From the IMG/VR virus record IMGVR_UViG_3300045738_000594, positions 1-39,887 of that record: 39,887 nucleotides of DNA; one strand, given 5' to 3'. Source of the stretch: a virus. Under the pieces are notes generated by a model. The model ran no database searches. It was not told where the DNA came from and saw nothing but the letters and a program-made list of their open reading frames with translations. Within the stretch, counting starts at the first letter, position 1, and the number at the start of each line of letters is the position of its first letter. Positions 30,706-38,108 of this stretch are shown piece by piece. The translations under genes and the position numbers were made by a program.

Positions 30706-31607
30706 AAATGACAGACAAAAAGGTAATCCACGGCCTCGACATCAATGGCGAGTGGGAGGGTCAGCCGGTCATCAGCTATCTGGCCGGTGGCTCGTTCCTC
30801 GCCAGCTATTTCTACGCTGATCGGCTCCGCAAGAAAGTGGACTGGATCATCGAAAACGTGGGCCGCGACGAGGTCTTCATGCTCGACAACGGCGCATTCT
30901 CGGCATGGAAGGCCGGGACCGACATCTTCGAGGACGAGGCCTATGTCGAGGGTTTCGAGGACTGGGCCGGTGCCATCATGCATCGTTGCCCGCAAGCCCT
31001 CGTGATCCTGCCGGATCGGATCGGCGGCACCGTCGAGGACAACAACGAGTTGGCCCGGCAGTCGATATTCTACACCGACGACCGCTCAGTCTACGTTTGG
31101 CATATGGACGAGCCGATCTGGTATCTACTGAACATCGCCGAGGACCGGCATCACATCGCCTTCGGCTCGGCTGGCAAGTACAAGGCCGCCTGTGGCAAGG
31201 TCTGGGAGGCCCGTGTCAAGGAGGCCTTCGACGCCCTCGACAAGCACTGGGCCGATCCCGAGGTCGCCGCCGCCTACGTCAAACCGCAAATCCACCTGTT
31301 GAGGGGCATCGGTCAGATGAACAAGTTCCCCTTCGACAGTGCCGACAGCACCAACCTCGGCATGAACCACAACGACCGGCGGAAGGTCTACAACGAGCCT
31401 ATCCCGGCCTTCAGGGATCGCGTCGAGGCGAAGGCCCGCTCCGGCGCCCCCGGCTTCGGCGATCCTCGGATCGGCACCCCTCGTGAACTGTACCACGAGG
31501 CCGAGGCCCACGATGTGCGCTGGGCCGACGAGTTGGAGAATTATAAATTGACCCTGTCCACCGTTATCGAGTATACTGGGTCCACCGTGACTGGAGGTGC
31601 CAAGTGA
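30702..31607 (+). CDS. TGT/DpdA-like transglycosylase
   Basis: A 301-aa protein resembling phage members of the tRNA-guanine transglycosylase fold, including DpdA proteins that insert 7-deazaguanines into DNA. Supporting segments are FMLDNGAFSAWKAG (residues about 60-73), VILPDRIGG with an Asp, WHMDEP, IAFGSAGKY and, near the end, HLLRGIGQM...FPFDSADSTN. The order Asp-NGAFS, Asp, E, and DS matches the family. ATG 30702 overlaps the upstream stop. No complete preQ0 synthesis genes are present, so the base would come from the host (inference). Call is motif-based. Confidence 0.58.
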   Translation: MKMTDKKVIHGLDINGEWEGQPVISYLAGGSFLASYFYADRLRKKVDWIIENVGRDEVFMLDNGAFSAWKAGTDIFEDEAYVEGFEDWAGAIMHRCPQALVILPDRIGGTVEDNNELARQSIFYTDDRSVYVWHMDEPIWYLLNIAEDRHHIAFGSAGKYKAACGKVWEARVKEAFDALDKHWADPEVAAAYVKPQIHLLRGIGQMNKFPFDSADSTNLGMNHNDRRKVYNEPIPAFRDRVEAKARSGAPGFGDPRIGTPRELYHEAEAHDVRWADELENYKLTLSTVIEYTGSTVTGGAK

Positions 31608-32443
31608 CCAAATTCTACCACCGACACGACCATGCCTGTGAGCGGCCTGTGAAGGGCGTCCACGGCATCAAGGGCGACCGTGGCCTGATCACCGAGTTGG
31701 CGACCTGTCATCGCTGTGGCGGGGCTGGCGGCGCCGACCAGTGGAAGCGCACCGGCTGGACTTGCTACAATTGCGGCGGCACCGGCAACAAGGGCTGGAT
31801 CGACCGCAAGGTCTACACTGCCGAGAAGATCGTCAAGCTGGACGAGGCCAAGGAGAAGGCCGCCGCCAAGCGCGAGGCCAAGATCAAGGCCCGGCGTGAC
31901 GCCAACATCGACGCCTTCAAGGCCGAGCATCCCGACCTCGTTGCCGGGATCGCCGAGCTGAAGGACCACAGCCACATCCTCGCCGACTTCTGCCGCACCA
32001 TCGAACAGCGTGGCTCCTTGTCGGAGAGGCAGATCGCCTTCGGTCTGGAGTTGATCGTCTCGGTGCGCGAGGATATCGCCCGTGACAAGGCCGAGGCCGA
32101 GGAGAAGGCCCGGCGGATCGACGCCAGTTCCCATATCACCGGGAAAGTCGGCGACCGCCTCGTCATCAAGGGCGTGGTGCTGGACACGTTCTCCGGCCCC
32201 GGCGGGTTCAGGGGCAACGGCTGGACCCTGACCAAGATCGACACCGACGATGGTCTGGTCGTCTTCTGGGGATCGCTCCACACCGCCGGGCCGGACGACT
32301 TCGAGGTGTATGCCGGGAAGGGCGACACCGTGGAGCTGAAGGCAACCATCAAGGAATTTTCCGAGAGGGACGGGGAGAAGCAGACCACCGTGAACCGTCC
32401 GCACATCATCAACATCGAACTGACTGGAGAAGACAATGCGTAG
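31604..32443 (+). CDS. Zinc-finger plus OB-like protein
   Basis: A 279-aa protein in three parts. The N-terminus has two DnaJ-like CxxCGGxG knuckles (CHRCGGAGG near residue 35 and CYNCGGTGN near 54). A long charged coiled coil follows, rich in Ala, Glu, Lys and Arg (about 75-170). A C-terminal beta-rich region (GDRLVIKGVVLDTF...GWTLTKIDTDDGLVVFWGS) resembles an OB fold. GTG 31604 overlaps the upstream TGA. Likely binds nucleic acid. Another single-domain protein with similar knuckles is at 33841. Confidence 0.65.
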   Translation: MTKFYHRHDHACERPVKGVHGIKGDRGLITELATCHRCGGAGGADQWKRTGWTCYNCGGTGNKGWIDRKVYTAEKIVKLDEAKEKAAAKREAKIKARRDANIDAFKAEHPDLVAGIAELKDHSHILADFCRTIEQRGSLSERQIAFGLELIVSVREDIARDKAEAEEKARRIDASSHITGKVGDRLVIKGVVLDTFSGPGGFRGNGWTLTKIDTDDGLVVFWGSLHTAGPDDFEVYAGKGDTVELKATIKEFSERDGEKQTTVNRPHIINIELTGEDNA

Positions 32444-33134
32444 AGACGATCAGCATATCCGCGACCACTTCAAGTCCACCAAGCTTGACGGCATGGTGGC
32501 CGTTTGCGGTGCCAAGGAAACCGCTTGGGGCAATTACTTCGATATGTCCTCCCCGACCGGCGAGAACGCCGGTTGCATCAAATGCCTCAACATCGTTGAC
32601 AAGGCGAAGGCCGTGGCGATGGTCAACCCCCGCATCCTCCTCGGCGAGAGCGTCAAGGTGGAGAAGGGCGACTACCGGGACTGGAAGTCGAACACCGTCA
32701 TCCTGAACGACTTCGGAGACGTGGTCGGCTACATCCGGCTCGACAACGGCTGGGGCAAGAAGGACTGGAGGGTTCACGCCCTGACAATCAATGACACCCA
32801 CTGGGAGGACAGCAAGCCGAGCCTCGATACCACCCTCCACAGCAAGGGCCACCGCTCGAAGTGGGCCGCCCTGATCGCCGCTCGGGAAAGCTACGACACC
32901 CTCCACAACGAGAAGCGGGCGTGGGAAAACTACCACAGGGCCGAGAAGAAGGCCGAGATCAAGGCCAAGGAGAGGGAGGACGAGGACGCCTTGGAGAGGG
33001 CCGAGTTGGACCGCCAGATCAAGTCGCTCGACTTCCTCGTCCTCCAGCATCAGATGCTCGGCATCGGCAACAACGGCGTCGATGCCCTCAACGCTGGCAT
33101 CAAAGCCCTCAAGGAAAAGAGGGAGCTGGTCTGA
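32436..33134 (+). CDS. Hypothetical protein with C-terminal coiled coil (232 aa)
   Basis: A 232-aa protein, ATG 32436 behind TGACTGGAG, overlapping the previous gene by 8 bp. Residues 1-130 look globular with a CIKCLN pair and a GDYRDWKSNTVILNDFG strand; residues 150-215 form a strongly charged helix (AEKKAEIKAKEREDEDALE). No known family. Probably nucleic-acid or protein binding. Confidence 0.7.
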   Translation: MRRDDQHIRDHFKSTKLDGMVAVCGAKETAWGNYFDMSSPTGENAGCIKCLNIVDKAKAVAMVNPRILLGESVKVEKGDYRDWKSNTVILNDFGDVVGYIRLDNGWGKKDWRVHALTINDTHWEDSKPSLDTTLHSKGHRSKWAALIAARESYDTLHNEKRAWENYHRAEKKAEIKAKEREDEDALERAELDRQIKSLDFLVLQHQMLGIGNNGVDALNAGIKALKEKRELV

Positions 33135-33319
33135 TGGGGCGGCCCGTCACCCTCGTCCAGCAGTATTCCGCCGGTAGCTACAACAGCTACTCGGTGGAGT
33201 ACGGCAACAAGGGCGGCCTCCATCGCGGCCTCCCCGAAGCTCGGGAGGAGGCACTGGAGATCGCCCGCCGCTACCACACCACTGTATCTGAAACACTTTT
33301 GGACTGGAGGTCCGCATAA
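33134..33319 (+). CDS. Small hypothetical protein (61 aa)
   Basis: A 61-aa protein from ATG 33134 overlapping the upstream TGA. It starts MGRPVTLVQQYSAGSYNSYS and then a helix EAREEALEIARRYHTTV. No cysteines, no membrane segment. It was selected over longer overlapping frames because of coupling on both ends. Function unknown. Confidence 0.65.
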   Translation: MGRPVTLVQQYSAGSYNSYSVEYGNKGGLHRGLPEAREEALEIARRYHTTVSETLLDWRSA

Positions 33320-33528
33320 TGTTTACCACCAACCTCAAAATCAATGTCTTCGAGAACAATCAGGTCAAGGGGTCCAAGCCCTCGACCGACTGCGTTGGCA
33401 CCCTCATCTTCGACGGCTTCTGCATCGACGGCAAGGCCATCGCAAAACTGGTCGATGTCCTGACCAACGATATCTACAGCAACGATCCGGTGCGGATCAC
33501 CGTCGAGATGGAGGTCACCAATGACTGA
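33319..33528 (+). CDS. Small hypothetical protein (69 aa)
   Basis: A 69-aa protein from ATG 33319, whose A is the last base of the upstream stop, with GACTGGAGG nine bases before the start. Beta-prone (NLKINVFENNQV; TLIFDGFCIDGKAIAKLVDVL; RITVEMEV). Function unknown; overlaps the next gene by 8 bp. Confidence 0.68.
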   Translation: MFTTNLKINVFENNQVKGSKPSTDCVGTLIFDGFCIDGKAIAKLVDVLTNDIYSNDPVRITVEMEVTND

Positions 33529-33841
33529 CTTGCTGTACATCCCCGCCTTCCTCCGCGCTGGATCGCCGGAGAACAAGAAGGCACGAGAGGTGGGCGCCGC
33601 CCGACTGGCGGCCCTTCCCGCGACACCGAGGCCGGGGGGGTCCAGTCGCCTTGTTCCCATTCAAGGAGTTGTCCCCAACGGACTGGCGAAGGCCAAGTCC
33701 GAGGACGAGCTGAACCGGGGCTACCTCAAACAGCTCGGCTATTCGCCAACCTTCATCGGCCACATCTCCCTGAAGACCGCCAAGAAGATAGTCGAGGATA
33801 TCCGCCTCGGCTTGGGCGCAGTGAGGGAGGATCAAGCATAA
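33521..33841 (+). CDS. Hypothetical protein (106 aa)
   Basis: A 106-aa protein with a Pro/Arg-rich first half and a helical C-terminus (EDELNRGYLKQLGYSPTFIG, then KTAKKIVEDIRLGLG) that might form a helix-hairpin-helix-like unit. Overlaps both neighbours. No family recognised. Confidence 0.65.
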   Translation: MTDLLYIPAFLRAGSPENKKAREVGAARLAALPATPRPGGSSRLVPIQGVVPNGLAKAKSEDELNRGYLKQLGYSPTFIGHISLKTAKKIVEDIRLGLGAVREDQA

Positions 33842-34206
33842 TGCCGTACATCACCAGAACCCTGATCGATGAGGACGCCGGGCCGGACGAGGAGTACGAG
33901 TTCGAGGTCGAGTTCCCGGCAACCCGCGAGAAGTGCGACCGATGCGACGGCACCGGCACCCATGTGAACCCGTCCATCGACGGCAACGGCCTGTCGGAGG
34001 AGAGCCAGTCCGATCCCGAGTTCATGGCCGACTACATGGCCGGTCACTACGATGTCCGGTGCGAGGAGTGCAAGGGCGAGAAGATCGTTCTGGTCATCGA
34101 CCGCGAGGCCGCCGATCCGAAGATGCTGAAGCTCCTCGATGAGGCGGAACAGGCCGAGCGGGAATGCCGGGCCGCCGAGGAAGCGGAGAGGAGGGCCGGA
34201 GCATGA
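33841..34206 (+). CDS. Small zinc-knuckle protein (121 aa)
   Basis: A 121-aa acidic protein with CDRCDGTGTH (about residue 37) and CEECKGEK (about residue 76), two CxxC-x-G-x-G-type knuckles as in DnaJ zinc fingers; they could bind one zinc together. A C-terminal helix is rich in Glu, Ala and Arg. It overlaps the serine recombinase gene by 4 bp. The knuckles resemble those in the 31604 gene product. Confidence 0.68.
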   Translation: MPYITRTLIDEDAGPDEEYEFEVEFPATREKCDRCDGTGTHVNPSIDGNGLSEESQSDPEFMADYMAGHYDVRCEECKGEKIVLVIDREAADPKMLKLLDEAEQAERECRAAEEAERRAGA

Positions 34207-34880
34207 CCAAGTTCATCGCCTACTACCGTGTCTCGACCGCCCGGCAGGGCCGGTCGGGGCTGGGCCTCGAAGCACAACAGGCCGAGATCGAGGCATACGT
34301 CGATGGCCGGGGGGAGATCATCTCCCAGTTCACCGAGATCGAGAGCGGGAAGGTTAACTCCCGGCCCGAGTTGGCCGCCGCCCTCGCCCAGTGCAAGGCC
34401 ACCGGCTCCACACTGATCATCGCCAAGCTGGATCGGCTGGCCCGAAAGGTCGCCTTCGTTGCCAACCTGATGGAGGCGGGCGTCCCGTTCATCGTCGCCA
34501 ACCAGCCCAACGCCGATCCGTTCCGGCTCCACATCGAGGCCGCCATCAACGAGGACGAGGGGCGCAAGATTTCAGAGCGCACACAGGCCGCTTTAAGGGC
34601 CGCCAGAGAGCGTGGGGTAAAACTAGGATTCGCCGCCCCTAGCCGTCTCCAAGGCCAGCGTATGGCCTCTGAGGCGGGCGTCAGAGGCAACATAGAGCGG
34701 GCTGAGAGGCATGCCAACAAGGTAAGGCCGATCATCCGCACCATTCAGGCCGCCGGGGCCATCACACTGAGGGACATCGCCGGACAGCTCAACGAGCTTG
34801 AAGTCCTGACCGCGAGGGGGGGCCGGTGGCACCCGTCCACCGTCAACTCCATCCTCGCCAGACTGGAGGAGGCGGCATGA
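34203..34880 (+). CDS. Serine recombinase (resolvase/invertase type)
   Basis: A 225-aa protein with the catalytic N-terminal domain of small serine recombinases: YYRVST with nucleophile Ser11, GLGLEAQQAEIEAYV, and KLDRLARK (Asp77-Arg78). The long E-helix region (INEDEGRKISERTQAAL) and a C-terminal helix-turn-helix (ITLRDIAGQLNEL...STVNSILARL) follow. Length fits resolvases rather than large integrases. It could resolve concatemers or multimers, invert a segment or act as an integrase; no attachment or res site was found. ATG 34203 overlaps the upstream stop. Confidence 0.85.
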   Translation: MTKFIAYYRVSTARQGRSGLGLEAQQAEIEAYVDGRGEIISQFTEIESGKVNSRPELAAALAQCKATGSTLIIAKLDRLARKVAFVANLMEAGVPFIVANQPNADPFRLHIEAAINEDEGRKISERTQAALRAARERGVKLGFAAPSRLQGQRMASEAGVRGNIERAERHANKVRPIIRTIQAAGAITLRDIAGQLNELEVLTARGGRWHPSTVNSILARLEEAA

Positions 34881-35182
34881 CCTACGCATGGATCATCACT
34901 CAGGACCATCTTTGGACCCGTGGCAAACTCCCCACATACGACAACGAGGCGGGGGTCACAGGTCCGAGGGGCATCAGGATGACCAAGAAACAAATCCTGA
35001 AGCATCCCCAAAAAAAGGTCTTCAAGATGTACGACGACGACAACGAGTTGTACTACACCGGCCAGATCGCTGGCGACGACTTCACCGGGCTGGAGCCGCT
35101 CGATGACTTCGGGATGCCCAACGCCGGATGCACCGGCATCAAGTACAAGAACGAAACCACTGGGAAATGGGAGTACCTGTGA
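34877..35182 (+). CDS. Hypothetical protein (101 aa)
   Basis: A 101-aa protein beginning MTYAWIITQDHLW, with a core KVFKMYDDDNELYYTGQIAG and an ending TGKWEYL. ATG 34877 follows GACTGGAG and overlaps the recombinase stop. Similar small proteins of unknown role occur in many phage early operons; I cannot name a family. Confidence 0.68.
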   Translation: MTYAWIITQDHLWTRGKLPTYDNEAGVTGPRGIRMTKKQILKHPQKKVFKMYDDDNELYYTGQIAGDDFTGLEPLDDFGMPNAGCTGIKYKNETTGKWEYL

Positions 35183-35421
35183 TGGCCGACATTTTAGAAC
35201 GGCTCAAAGACACGCTTACCATCGCCAACAAGGCGGCCCTCTCCGACATCTTCAGGGCCGACTCCGACAAATACAGGAAGGCGTTGCTGGACATCCTCGA
35301 CATCGTCCACGATCCGCTCGGCACACCCGGCAAGCCCATCACCGATGGCGCGAGGCTGGTCGGGGTCGGCAGGGTGGCAACCGAGGCGCTCAAGATCAGA
35401 ATAGAGGAGGAGCTGACATGA
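35182..35421 (+). CDS. Small helical hypothetical protein (79 aa)
   Basis: A 79-aa protein, mostly helical (MADILERLKDTLTIANKAAL; YRKALLDILDIVHD), ATG 35182 overlapping the upstream stop. No membrane segment or motif. Overlaps the HTH gene by 4 bp. Confidence 0.65.
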   Translation: MADILERLKDTLTIANKAALSDIFRADSDKYRKALLDILDIVHDPLGTPGKPITDGARLVGVGRVATEALKIRIEEELT

Positions 35422-35627
35422 CAATCAAGAAACAGCAGTTCAAGAGCTGGCGGAACCGGCTCGGCTTATCTCAGGTCAAGGCCGCCGTCATCCTCGTCAC
35501 CAGCCTGTCGATGATCAAGAAGATCGAGGCCGGTATCAGAAACGCCTCCCGCCGGATCGAATATCTGATGTGGTACAACGAGGAGTACGGGCCGCCGCCC
35601 GACGAGATCAACTGGCCCGAGGCCTGA
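35418..35627 (+). CDS. Helix-turn-helix protein, XRE-like
   Basis: A 69-aa protein whose residues 8-50 (FKSWRNRLGLSQVKAAVILV, then TSLSMIKKIEAGIR) match the Cro/CI-type helix-turn-helix of the XRE family. It is the last gene of the rightward operon, just before the terminator, with GAGGAG ahead of the start. It may regulate the operon or the divergent promoter region near 35.9 kb. Confidence 0.75.
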   Translation: MTIKKQQFKSWRNRLGLSQVKAAVILVTSLSMIKKIEAGIRNASRRIEYLMWYNEEYGPPPDEINWPEA

Positions 35628-35631
35628 TGGC

Positions 35632-35662
35632 AAAACCCCCCGACATTCCTGCCGGGGGGTTT
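35632..35662. terminator. Strong bidirectional intrinsic terminator
   Basis: AAACCCCCCG (35633-35642) pairs perfectly with CGGGGGGTTT (35653-35662), a 10-bp stem with a 10-base loop. T runs follow on both strands (TTT on plus, TTTT on minus). It lies 5 bases after the HTH gene stop and in front of the convergent RHH gene end, so it can stop both transcripts. Confidence 0.85.
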
Positions 35663-35690
35663 CTCGTTCCCGGTGAAGAGAACGTCAGCC

Positions 35691-35699
35691 TGACTGGAG
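35691..35699 (+). promoter_or_regulatory. Orphan copy of TGACTGGAG
   Basis: An exact copy of the extended Shine-Dalgarno motif lies between the terminator and the end of the minus-strand RHH gene. Only short stop-interrupted frames follow it (TTG then TAA after four codons). It may be a relic of a lost gene or have a role other than translation initiation. Confidence 0.5.
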
Positions 35700-35700
35700 G

Positions 35701-35880
35701 TCAAGTTGCGGTTGCGATAATACAGACATTTCCCTGCTTCTTCAACCCTTCAACCTCCAAGCCCAGCCGCACCAGCCGATTGACCTCGGCTGAGAACGAT
35801 TGGCATCCTCGCTGGGTAGCAAAGAACCAGATTTCTTCTGGCAGATCATCATCAAATTTTATGGTGACAATTTTGGTCAT
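35701..35880 (-). CDS. Ribbon-helix-helix-type regulator (59 aa)
   Basis: A 59-aa protein with a short N-terminal strand (MTKIVTIKFDDDLPEE) and two helices (IWFFATQRG; SFSAEVNRLVRLGLEVEG), the plan of Arc/CopG-type ribbon-helix-helix repressors. ATG 35880 lies six bases after GGAGG; the full AGACTGGAGG site is the same as that on the plus-strand genes. A GTG at 35883 is a less well spaced alternative. It is divergent from the recombination genes and probably binds the shared upstream region. Confidence 0.7.
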   Translation of the reverse strand: MTKIVTIKFDDDLPEEIWFFATQRGCQSFSAEVNRLVRLGLEVEGLKKQGNVCIIATAT

Positions 35881-35895
35881 CACTACCCTCCAGTC

Positions 35896-35904
35896 TGTGG
35901 ATAA
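35896..35904 (-). promoter_or_regulatory. Perfect DnaA-box-like site
   Basis: TTATCCACA on the minus strand (35904-35896) is an exact match to the strict bacterial DnaA box. A related TGTGGACAG lies at 35909-35917, giving two CTGTGGA repeats 13 bp apart. It sits in the divergent region between the RHH gene and the recombination genes. A single perfect nonamer can be chance; the intergenic position next to recombination genes makes it worth noting. Confidence 0.4.
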
Positions 35905-35909
35905 TCCTG

Positions 35910-35938
35910 TGGACAGTACATCTGGGAAAGTTTAAGAT
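35910..35938 (+). promoter_or_regulatory. Candidate promoter for recombination genes
   Basis: TGGACA (35910-35915; one mismatch to TTGACA) and TAAGAT (35933-35938) are exactly 17 bp apart, followed 8 bp later by TGACTGGAG. It would drive 35961-38108. The overlapping CTGTGGA repeats and the divergent RHH gene suggest that the promoter is regulated. Confidence 0.4.
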
Positions 35939-35960
35939 CAACCCCATGACTGGAGGCTAT

Positions 35961-36143
35961 ATGAAAATCCCCGAAAGGCCGGGCGACTTCGCCATAAAGA
36001 CAGACGGCCACACCATCGCCACCATTTCCCAGCATGCAAGCGGCTCTTGGTTTATGTATGATAGCCAAGGATACCCTGTGGCACAGTCGAGAAGCTGGCC
36101 TCAGATCGTCGCGCATGCAAAAAAATTCATGGAGGAGGGCTAA
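35961..36143 (+). CDS. Small hypothetical protein (60 aa)
   Basis: A 60-aa protein from ATG 35961; the earlier in-frame ATG (35946) lies inside the TGACTGGAG site and was rejected. It carries FAIKTDGHTIATIS and SWPQIVAHAKKFMEEG. It may be a small binding or accessory protein for the exonuclease-annealase pair, with which it is coupled (TAATG). No family recognised. Confidence 0.68.
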   Translation: MKIPERPGDFAIKTDGHTIATISQHASGSWFMYDSQGYPVAQSRSWPQIVAHAKKFMEEG

Positions 36144-37108
36144 TGCCTGACGCTACGAGGAAGACCATCAGCTCAACCCAGTGCGCGGCACTGGTGGGCG
36201 AGAGCAAGTGGGAGACTTTGTTCACACTCTCGGAGTGGTTCCGAGGCAACGAACTGCCCGACGAGGCCGACGAGCGCATGAGCTGGGGACTAAAGATGCA
36301 ACCCCTCCTCCTCGAACAGGCCGCCGAAGACCTCCGGCTGGAGATCACGCCTAACGCCGACGATGTCTACGTCACCCGAGGTATTTTCGGTGCAACCCGT
36401 GACGCCACCATCCAATGCCCAGACCGAGGCCTCGGCTCCTGCGAAACCAAGGTCGTCTTCGACTACCGCCAGTGGATGGAGCGGTGGTCCGGCGGCGACA
36501 AGCCGCCCATCGATTACGAAATCCAACTCCAAATCCAAATGTATGTCGGCGACGGCGTCGAGCCTTATGGCTGGGGTGTCATCGCGGCATGGCTGGCCGG
36601 TGAAATGCATTACTTCGAGCGCAAGCCGGACGAGAATTTGTGGGCCAATTTAGAAAATCTCGGACAAAAATTCCTGACCAGAGCTTTTGACGAGGCGGAA
36701 GAATTTGACCCTTTCGGTGACCCGCTGGAATATGAATGGATCACGGCCAAGTGGCCTGTGGTTGAGCGCACCACCCTCGATTTGAAGGAGGCGACCGAGG
36801 ACAACATCGCGCTGGCCGAGACGGCTCGAATGTACGAGTGGTGCCGAGGACAGAAGTCGCAGTTCATCAAGCTGGAGAAGGAGCTGAAGACCAAGCTCGT
36901 GGGGCTGGCGAAGGACAACGACACCGTCGCCCTCCCCGCCGACATATACATAAACGTGTCGAAGTCGAAGCCGTCGAAGCCGAAGCTCGTCACCGAGGAC
37001 ATGGTCGGCAACCCGATCCGCAAGTCATCCATCACCACCAAACTCTCGATCACGGCACCCGAGAAGCCCGTGGTCGAGGTCAACGAGGAGGCACCCATCG
37101 ATGCGTAA
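36143..37108 (+). CDS. YqaJ-type viral recombinase exonuclease
   Basis: A 321-aa protein with the PD-(D/E)xK nuclease core seen in YqaJ/lambda-exo proteins. Features are GLKMQPLLLEQ near residues 49-59, a catalytic Asp87 (GATRDAT), ExK at Glu101-Lys103 (CETKVV) and YEIQLQIQMY where glutamines support metal and DNA binding. The C-terminal 130 residues are helical and basic with a flexible end. It makes 3' overhangs for the RecT annealase encoded next, with 8-bp overlap. Confidence 0.85.
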   Translation: MPDATRKTISSTQCAALVGESKWETLFTLSEWFRGNELPDEADERMSWGLKMQPLLLEQAAEDLRLEITPNADDVYVTRGIFGATRDATIQCPDRGLGSCETKVVFDYRQWMERWSGGDKPPIDYEIQLQIQMYVGDGVEPYGWGVIAAWLAGEMHYFERKPDENLWANLENLGQKFLTRAFDEAEEFDPFGDPLEYEWITAKWPVVERTTLDLKEATEDNIALAETARMYEWCRGQKSQFIKLEKELKTKLVGLAKDNDTVALPADIYINVSKSKPSKPKLVTEDMVGNPIRKSSITTKLSITAPEKPVVEVNEEAPIDA

Positions 37109-38108
37109 TGATCTGACAGTGTTCGAGGACCAGCTCAAGCCGCTGGCCCCCCGCTTCGAGGCCGTTCTCGGCGGCATCATGCCGGTGGATCGCCTGACCC
37201 AGACCGCAATCATCTGTGTCGAGAGGAACCCCAAGCTGTTGGAGTGCAACAGGCAGACCCTCTTCAATGCATGCCTGACCTTCGCCACGCTGGGGCTGGA
37301 GATCGACGGGGCCACCGGCCAAGGGTTCATCATCCCCTTCGGATCGACGGCCCAGCCGGTGATCGGATACAAGGGCTACGCCACGCTGGCGGCCCGAGCG
37401 GGCTACACCATCACCGGGGATGTCATCCGAGAGGGCGACGACTACGACTATCAGCTCGGCACCGACGCCTTCATCCACCACAAGCCGAAGCTCGGCGGCG
37501 GCATCGACCGGCGGATCATCGCCGCCTACGCGACAGCCACCAGCAAGGACAGGCCGCCCATCGTTGAGTTGTTGGACATCGATGATCTGCTGGCGGTCAA
37601 GGCCAAGTCGCCGGGGGCCAAGAAGAAGGACAGCCCTTGGAACGATCCGAGGGTGGGTTTCCCGGCCATGTGTGCGAAGACGGCCAAGCGGAGACTGGCC
37701 CGGCACATGCCGCTCAACGTCATGCAACTGGCGGCGACGATGGATCAGGCCCACGAGGAGCTGGGCCAGACGGCGCACATCGATCCAGATAGAGGCGTGG
37801 TCATCGACGGCAAGGCCACGGTGATGCCGGAGCGCGATCAGGTACAGCCCGACCTCCTCGGCGATCCACCGATCTGGGAGGTGGTGACCGATGTCGGGGT
37901 AACCCAGAACCTGAAGAACAAGTCGGCGTGGGTGGCGTTTATGAAGAAGGCGATCTCGTCAGCGGAGAGCGTGGCCCAGCTCAATGACCGCATTCAGTCC
38001 AATCGGACGAGCATCAACGCCCTCAAGAAGGCTGGCGAGGGTGACATCACCGAGGCCATCATCTCCGAGGCATCAACCAAGAAAACAGAGCTGATGGATG
38101 AGGGCTAG
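37101..38108 (+). CDS. recT: RecT-family single-strand annealing protein
   Basis: A 335-aa protein with the family signatures PVDRLTQTAIICVERNPKLL, TLFNACLTFATLGLEIDG, GQGFIIPFG and VIGYKGYATLAARAGY followed by a positively charged middle. RecT anneals homologous single strands. Pairing with the YqaJ exonuclease forms a classic two-component system, probably for replication or repair of phage DNA. ATG 37101 overlaps the exonuclease gene end. Its last four bases overlap a convergent tiny membrane gene. Confidence 0.92.
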   Translation: MRNDLTVFEDQLKPLAPRFEAVLGGIMPVDRLTQTAIICVERNPKLLECNRQTLFNACLTFATLGLEIDGATGQGFIIPFGSTAQPVIGYKGYATLAARAGYTITGDVIREGDDYDYQLGTDAFIHHKPKLGGGIDRRIIAAYATATSKDRPPIVELLDIDDLLAVKAKSPGAKKKDSPWNDPRVGFPAMCAKTAKRRLARHMPLNVMQLAATMDQAHEELGQTAHIDPDRGVVIDGKATVMPERDQVQPDLLGDPPIWEVVTDVGVTQNLKNKSAWVAFMKKAISSAESVAQLNDRIQSNRTSINALKKAGEGDITEAIISEASTKKTELMDEG

